From: Dyadobacter bucti
Lineage (GTDB): Bacteria > Bacteroidota > Bacteroidia > Cytophagales > Spirosomataceae
Length of the DNA stretch: 45,971 nucleotides
Direction of reading: 5' to 3'
NCBI RefSeq assembly: GCF_005869225.1
Contig: NZ_SWFP01000022.1
Coordinates: 1-45,971, forward strand
The notes under the pieces are model-generated. The model was not told where the DNA came from, did not search any database, and saw only the letters and a program-made list of their open reading frames with translations. Positions 41,878 to 45,971 of the stretch are shown here, piece by piece. Made by a program: the position numbers and the translations under genes. How positions within the stretch are numbered: the first letter of the stretch is position 1; each line of letters opens with the position of its first letter.

Positions 41878-43287
41878 ATGACAGAGTTACCAGATGACGA
41901 ATTGGATAAGCTCTTCAGGAAGTCAATGAACGAGCTAAATCCTAATTTTGAGCAAGACAACTGGAACGCTTTAAGCAAGCGCTTGGATGATGCAAACCGA
42001 AAAACCGATCTCCATCGCATTTTTAAATGGCCGCTGCTTAGAATTTTTACAGTGCTGGTTATTATAGGGGCACTGTATTACTCGTATAGCGATGAAAAAC
42101 GTGACCCTCAGAAGCCCGCCAAAGTTTCTGCAAATAGCTTAGCGTCATCCAAAGCAGATAAAAAAGATCCAAAAACCAATAAGGGTTTTCAGAAGTCTAA
42201 TAATGCCATAAGTCGCAACTCAAAGTTGGTAACAAAAGACACGTTAGTATCCAGATCAGTAAGAAGAAGTGATATTGATGCGGCAGATATATTAGCCGCT
42301 GAATCCAAAGTTATTGACTCAAACGTCCCTGGTGAAAATTTTACAGTACCAATCCCCAGTGTTGCCAAAAAAAGATTATTGCATAATTTACAACCAAAAC
42401 CGCCAATCAAGCTGGCATACAACCAAAAGCATATTGTCCAGCAAGTGGAAGCGGTTACTATTTATACGGCCAACCAAGACTTGCCTAAAACTGATCAACC
42501 AAAGATGGGCATCAGCGTAAATGATACCGTATTCACTATACAAAATCAAGAAAGGCCCAAACCTTCAATACCTATAAGTATCATAGATAACCACCTCTCT
42601 ATTAGCAATGTTAGATTAAATTTTCCATCAATAGAACATCCAAAAAGCGAGGAATTCGAGCAGGAAGCTGGCCCGGCACCAACTAGCCAATTCGTAAATA
42701 GGCTGGCTTTTTATTTTGGCTACTCTCCGGATCTTAGTGCGGTGAAGATCAAAAACCTTGCAAAGCCTGGCTTCGCCGTTTTTTTGATGGCCGAGTATTC
42801 TATCTCAAATCGAATGTATTTTCAGCTAGGATTGGCAAGAAGTAAAAAAATATACAATGCCCAGGCTGGTGAATATACCTGGCCTTCCAATTGGAAGCAA
42901 AAAATCTTGCCTACCAGTGTAGATGGAACATGCAAAATGCTGGAAATCCCTTTTAACCTGAGATTTGACATTACCCAAAAAAAACTTTCACGATGGTTTG
43001 TTACAGCGGGCGTTTCATCTTATTATATGGCTAACGAAAAATATGTATACAACTACCCTCCTTACAGTACAAATATTAAATGGTATGATTATCAAGTAAA
43101 GACCGGATGGTATTTGCTGAGCCATGCTAATGTATCAGTCGGTTATCAATATAGGCTTTCCAAAAAACTTTTCTTAATTGCAGAACCTTATGCGAGAATC
43201 CCTGTAAAAAAAGTTGGTTACGGAAAAATCAATTTAACGACAACCGGGGTTTGGCTATCGGTGAGATACATTCCGGTATTCAACTAG
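41878..43287 (+). CDS. Single-pass protein with C-terminal outer-membrane-type beta-barrel domain
   Basis: 469 aa. Residues 1-50 are cytosolic and acidic (ELPDDELDKLFRKSMNELNP, then FEQDNWNALSKRL). One transmembrane helix (LLRIFTVLVIIGALYYS) follows, then about 200 low-complexity residues, and from about 275 a PorT-like beta-barrel (RLAFYFGYSPDLSAV, ending WLSVRYIPVF). Bacteroidota encode many such proteins, usually after an ECF sigma factor; none is intact here. Start ATG 41878. Confidence 0.72.
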   Translation: MTELPDDELDKLFRKSMNELNPNFEQDNWNALSKRLDDANRKTDLHRIFKWPLLRIFTVLVIIGALYYSYSDEKRDPQKPAKVSANSLASSKADKKDPKTNKGFQKSNNAISRNSKLVTKDTLVSRSVRRSDIDAADILAAESKVIDSNVPGENFTVPIPSVAKKRLLHNLQPKPPIKLAYNQKHIVQQVEAVTIYTANQDLPKTDQPKMGISVNDTVFTIQNQERPKPSIPISIIDNHLSISNVRLNFPSIEHPKSEEFEQEAGPAPTSQFVNRLAFYFGYSPDLSAVKIKNLAKPGFAVFLMAEYSISNRMYFQLGLARSKKIYNAQAGEYTWPSNWKQKILPTSVDGTCKMLEIPFNLRFDITQKKLSRWFVTAGVSSYYMANEKYVYNYPPYSTNIKWYDYQVKTGWYLLSHANVSVGYQYRLSKKLFLIAEPYARIPVKKVGYGKINLTTTGVWLSVRYIPVFN

Positions 43288-43391
43288 CTCGGTATACAGA
43301 CTTTTTTGTTAACCTTTAAATCAGGTACAAAAACGGCTTGGCAGCGTCCGCACCATAGGTATAAACCATAAAAACGACGATTGTTCTAAAA

Positions 43392-44267
43392 ATGCTTCTA
43401 AATAAAAAAATATCGGTTTTCTCCTTTATTAAACAAATTAGCTTTGATATTTCCGTAATACTTTTCTATGCTATACTGGTTGCAACTGCTGACCAATACG
43501 GAGTACTTGCCCAAATATCTGTACCCTTGGGAGTTTCAGCCATCATTGGTACAGCACTATCGCTGCTGCTTGCATTCAGAACAGCCCAGGCATATGAAAG
43601 ATGGTGGGAGGCCAGAATAGTCTGGGGAGCAATTGTAAATGATTCAAGAACATTGATCAGACAAGTAAAGCAGTTTGTTACAGATAACCCGGATGGGAAA
43701 AAGTCTGTGGAATCATTTGCGTACCGCCAGATCATTTGGTGTTATGCGCTAGGTGAGTCGCTACGCCGATTGCCTTTCTCCCAAAAGGTGCAGCAATACT
43801 TAACCGAGCAGAACATTGTAGAAATTAATATCCCAAATGGTATTCTAAACCAGCACAGTATCGAACTTTCACAGCTACAGATCGGGGAGTACAAACAAGT
43901 ACAACTTGATTCGACTTTAAGCCGCCTGTGCGATGCCATGGGAAAATGTGAGCGAATTAAAAATACAATATTTCCGAAATCATATAGTTTGCTGGTCCAT
44001 TTTTTAATCTATGTTTTTGCAACACTATTACCATTTGGCCTGGATGACAAATATTATCTTGTTGAGATTTTTGTAACTGCATTGATTCCCATCATATTTA
44101 TAGCAATTGAGCGTACAGCTATTATACTCCAGGACCCTTTTGAAAATGTACCAACCGACACGCCGGTAACAACTATTGCCACAACCATTGAAATCAATAT
44201 CAAAGAGCTGATAGGCGATAAAAACTTACCGACCCAAGAGGCTCCTACATCTTTTTTTGTCATGTAA
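43392..44267 (+). CDS. Bestrophin-family (UPF0187) membrane channel
   Basis: A 291-aa inner-membrane protein. It has helix 1 (ISVILFYAILVAT), helix 2 (GVSAIIGTALSLLLAFRTAQ) and the family motif AYERWWEARIVWG directly after. A second helix pair lies near 200-245, with ERTAIILQDPFENVPTDTPV, the C-terminal bestrophin signature. Bacterial bestrophins form pentameric ion channels. No operon partner; role in metal resistance unknown. Confidence 0.9.
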   Translation: MLLNKKISVFSFIKQISFDISVILFYAILVATADQYGVLAQISVPLGVSAIIGTALSLLLAFRTAQAYERWWEARIVWGAIVNDSRTLIRQVKQFVTDNPDGKKSVESFAYRQIIWCYALGESLRRLPFSQKVQQYLTEQNIVEINIPNGILNQHSIELSQLQIGEYKQVQLDSTLSRLCDAMGKCERIKNTIFPKSYSLLVHFLIYVFATLLPFGLDDKYYLVEIFVTALIPIIFIAIERTAIILQDPFENVPTDTPVTTIATTIEINIKELIGDKNLPTQEAPTSFFVM

Positions 44268-44769
44268 AGCACTAACTATCTGCATAAAATTACAGATCAA
44301 GTTATAACCCAGGCCAGATGATCATTTAGGGTATAAGGCCGTTTGGGTTGTCTGATCTTCCCTTTTATAATTCAAAACAGTGATGAAGGCATTTCAGATA
44401 ATAATAATATGATCATGCAATTCAAATTAACCATAGCACAAAACTATTTCCTATTTTTGTCAGACATTAAAGCAGGTCAATTATAAACCTTAAAATTTTA
44501 AGTCCTTTGACCGGCTTATCTGCTTTTTTTGACAGCAGGTAAGCTGGCAAAGGCGCCAATGCCCCATTGACCCATTTAGCTCACTATCGTAGTAAGTCTA
44601 TCAATGGTAGTTTTTTTACTGTTCAGACACTAAATCGATAGTTGAAATGGACCTAATTATAAGCTGATAATTAAATTATTTGCTAAACTAGCTATAATCA
44701 ATATTTTCACTTAACTATTCTCAACGTTTCAAGTACTTACCCTGTCTGGTCCTAAATAGGTTGACAGTT
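44268..44769. other. Intergenic ending at an IS3-type terminus
   Basis: No gene. The last part has CTGTCTGGTCCTAAATAGG then TTGACAG (about 44743-44766), which reads like the terminal repeat of an IS3-family element whose remnant follows. Confidence 0.4.
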
Positions 44770-44970
44770 TTAAGTTAATTCTTGATGGCCTCGGAGATTG
44801 TCTTTGAGGCCTTTTTTGTGTATTATCTCGGGCGTCGTCATATTCAGGTTTAAATGTGGTAGATTAATGTTGTAGATATCAATCGACTCTTTGATTAATA
44901 CCTCTATTCTGCTTTGAATCACATTTATACATAAGGAACTCTTGTGTATCGTCTGGCAAATACCAGACAA
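44770..44970 (-). pseudogene. IS3-family transposase remnant (orfB C-terminus)
   Basis: 66 codons. ESIDIYNINLPHLNLNMTTP followed by EIIHKK matches the last part of the IS3 rve integrase domain (typical YNxxRPHxSLxxxTPxxxH). Everything upstream of it is missing, so it is a dead fragment. GGCCTC/GAGGCC (44787-44811) followed by T6 forms a small rightward terminator inside. Confidence 0.7.
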
Positions 44971-45034
44971 TACCTAAACAAAAGATTACATATAGGGGAA
45001 AACTGGCAGGTGCGGGCTTATGCCCTGCAATGAT

Positions 45035-45826
45035 TTAATAAACTTGCTTGGTTTTCAACTGATCGTTTTTTAAGCTTTTATTATTGCGCCAGAACGGCAC
45101 CAATATTAACAGTAAAGCGAGCAGGATCTGGGCAGACATGGTTTCAAGGGTAGGATAAATGCCCAACAAATCTAACCGTATGTTAAAAGGAGCAGCATTT
45201 ACAGAGATAAATCCAGCCTCTTGCAATGAATGAACCCCTTTGCCGATCAGCACAACTGAAAGCAGAGCTACGATCCAGGCTGAAAAATTGAAAAGCTGCG
45301 GAATGGGAAGGCGCTTTGAAAACCTTAAAATGAATATGACAGTAATGGCAATGGCAAAACCGGAAGTCAGTGTACCCCATCCAATAGCATTTTGTGCATC
45401 AGGGACAGTTTGAAGTTTAATCGCCTGAAGGAATAAAATGGACTCAAATGCTTCCCGGAAAACAACCATAAATACAAATATGCTCAATCCCCACATGCTT
45501 TCACTGCTCACCAGCTTTTTCAAGCGGACTTCAACAAACTCTTTCCATTTCTGTGCATTGGAATGAGAATGGAGCCATAAACCTACATAGGCAAGAATAA
45601 CGACGGCCAGTAATGAAACAAAGCCTTCCATAACTTCCCGGCTCGCACCACTGATTTTTAGGATCCAATCTGAAACCAGCCAGCCAGCCAAGCCAGTTGC
45701 CACTGCTGCAAGCCATCCGCCATGTATCCAGGCTTGGGCTTTAAATGAGCTGGTTTTGCCAACAATAGCCAATAGTAAAGCAACAATCAGGAACGCTTCA
45801 ATACCTTCCCGTAAAAGGATCGACAT
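45035..45826 (-). CDS. FTR1-family iron permease
   Basis: A 263-aa integral membrane protein with about seven helices. REGIE (6-10), REVME (63-67) and REAFE (124-128) are forms of the REGLE motif that binds iron in FTR1/EfeU permeases. No EfeO/EfeB or ferroxidase is next to it; the plasmid's multicopper oxidase could in principle supply ferroxidase activity as in yeast Fet3-Ftr1 (inference). It reads toward the IS3 remnant. Confidence 0.88.
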   Translation of the reverse strand: MSILLREGIEAFLIVALLLAIVGKTSSFKAQAWIHGGWLAAVATGLAGWLVSDWILKISGASREVMEGFVSLLAVVILAYVGLWLHSHSNAQKWKEFVEVRLKKLVSSESMWGLSIFVFMVVFREAFESILFLQAIKLQTVPDAQNAIGWGTLTSGFAIAITVIFILRFSKRLPIPQLFNFSAWIVALLSVVLIGKGVHSLQEAGFISVNAAPFNIRLDLLGIYPTLETMSAQILLALLLILVPFWRNNKSLKNDQLKTKQVY

Positions 45827-45971
45827 GGTAAGGAAAAATGAAACCCAAAATTGAGGTTTTCATTACAAATGGACGGAAAATAGCGGTTTGCTAATTAACG
45901 CTTATCGACAGGCGGCCGCAAAGCTCGTAGCCCGTTCTCTTGTAACCTGATTTCATCGTTGAAATCATATT
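45827..45971. other. Upstream region of the FTR1 gene, window end
   Basis: No gene. It should contain the FTR1 promoter. If the molecule is circular, its last seven bases supply the final codon and stop of acr3. Confidence 0.4.

Overview
The window reads as a heavy-metal resistance plasmid of a Bacteroidota bacterium, probably Sphingobacteriaceae or a near relative (family level is inference). Signs of the phylum are TAnnTTTG-type promoters, poor Shine-Dalgarno sites, and families typical of the phylum (HYC_CC_PP, DUF6799, DUF2279, CPMHPE-type metal-binding domains, GDCCVxC protein). Joining the last base to the first completes the truncated ACR3 gene with an in-frame stop after three codons, so the 45,971 bases may be one complete circle. 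I see no relaxase, type IV secretion, rRNA or tRNA genes.

Layout. 1-3272: arsenic module, arsR / DUF6428 / ArsN-type acetyltransferase / acr3 leftward and a thiol-type arsenate reductase rightward, with operator-like dyads between them. 4078-7529: replication and partition backbone, with 12 iterons, a Rep initiator, a ribbon-helix-helix partner, ParA, and a diverged tandem 340-bp repeat that shares AGTGCT/AGCACT motifs with the par and rep promoters. 7677-8846: frameshifted IS110-family element with a possible downstream structured RNA. 8891-15824: accessory genes, including a response regulator with two tiny partners, hypothetical proteins separated by strong hairpin terminators, and a class II Fic protein with an AbiEi-like N-terminus.

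16165-18134: mercury-type module (ArsR-family regulator, MerTP, GDCCVxC protein, broken ankyrin gene) without a merA reductase. 18453-39404: a large copper/silver island. A leftward pair encodes a Met-rich DUF6799 protein and a sialidase-like propeller. A long rightward run encodes HYC_CC_PP, YVTN propeller, CPMHP protein, DUF2231, CusA (split in two), a TolC-type channel, two CusB-like adaptors, DUF3347, a multicopper oxidase fused to a CopB-like barrel, CopB ATPase, CopA ATPase, CopZ, DUF305 and a Csp-like copper store. 39691-45826: His-rich peptide, DUF2279 protein, single-pass protein with outer-membrane barrel, bestrophin, IS3-type remnant and an FTR1 iron permease.

Working together: CopA/CopB would clear cytosolic copper, CopZ and Csp would buffer it, the Cus tripartite pump would move it across the envelope, and the multicopper oxidase and secreted Met/His/Cys-rich proteins would oxidise or bind it. 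A 17-bp sequence is identical upstream of the two main copper transcription units (20100 and 35735), a candidate shared control site; no dedicated copper regulator is visible in the window. Three genes (IS110 transposase, cusA, ankyrin) each appear to lack exactly one base, which may be real decay or assembly error.
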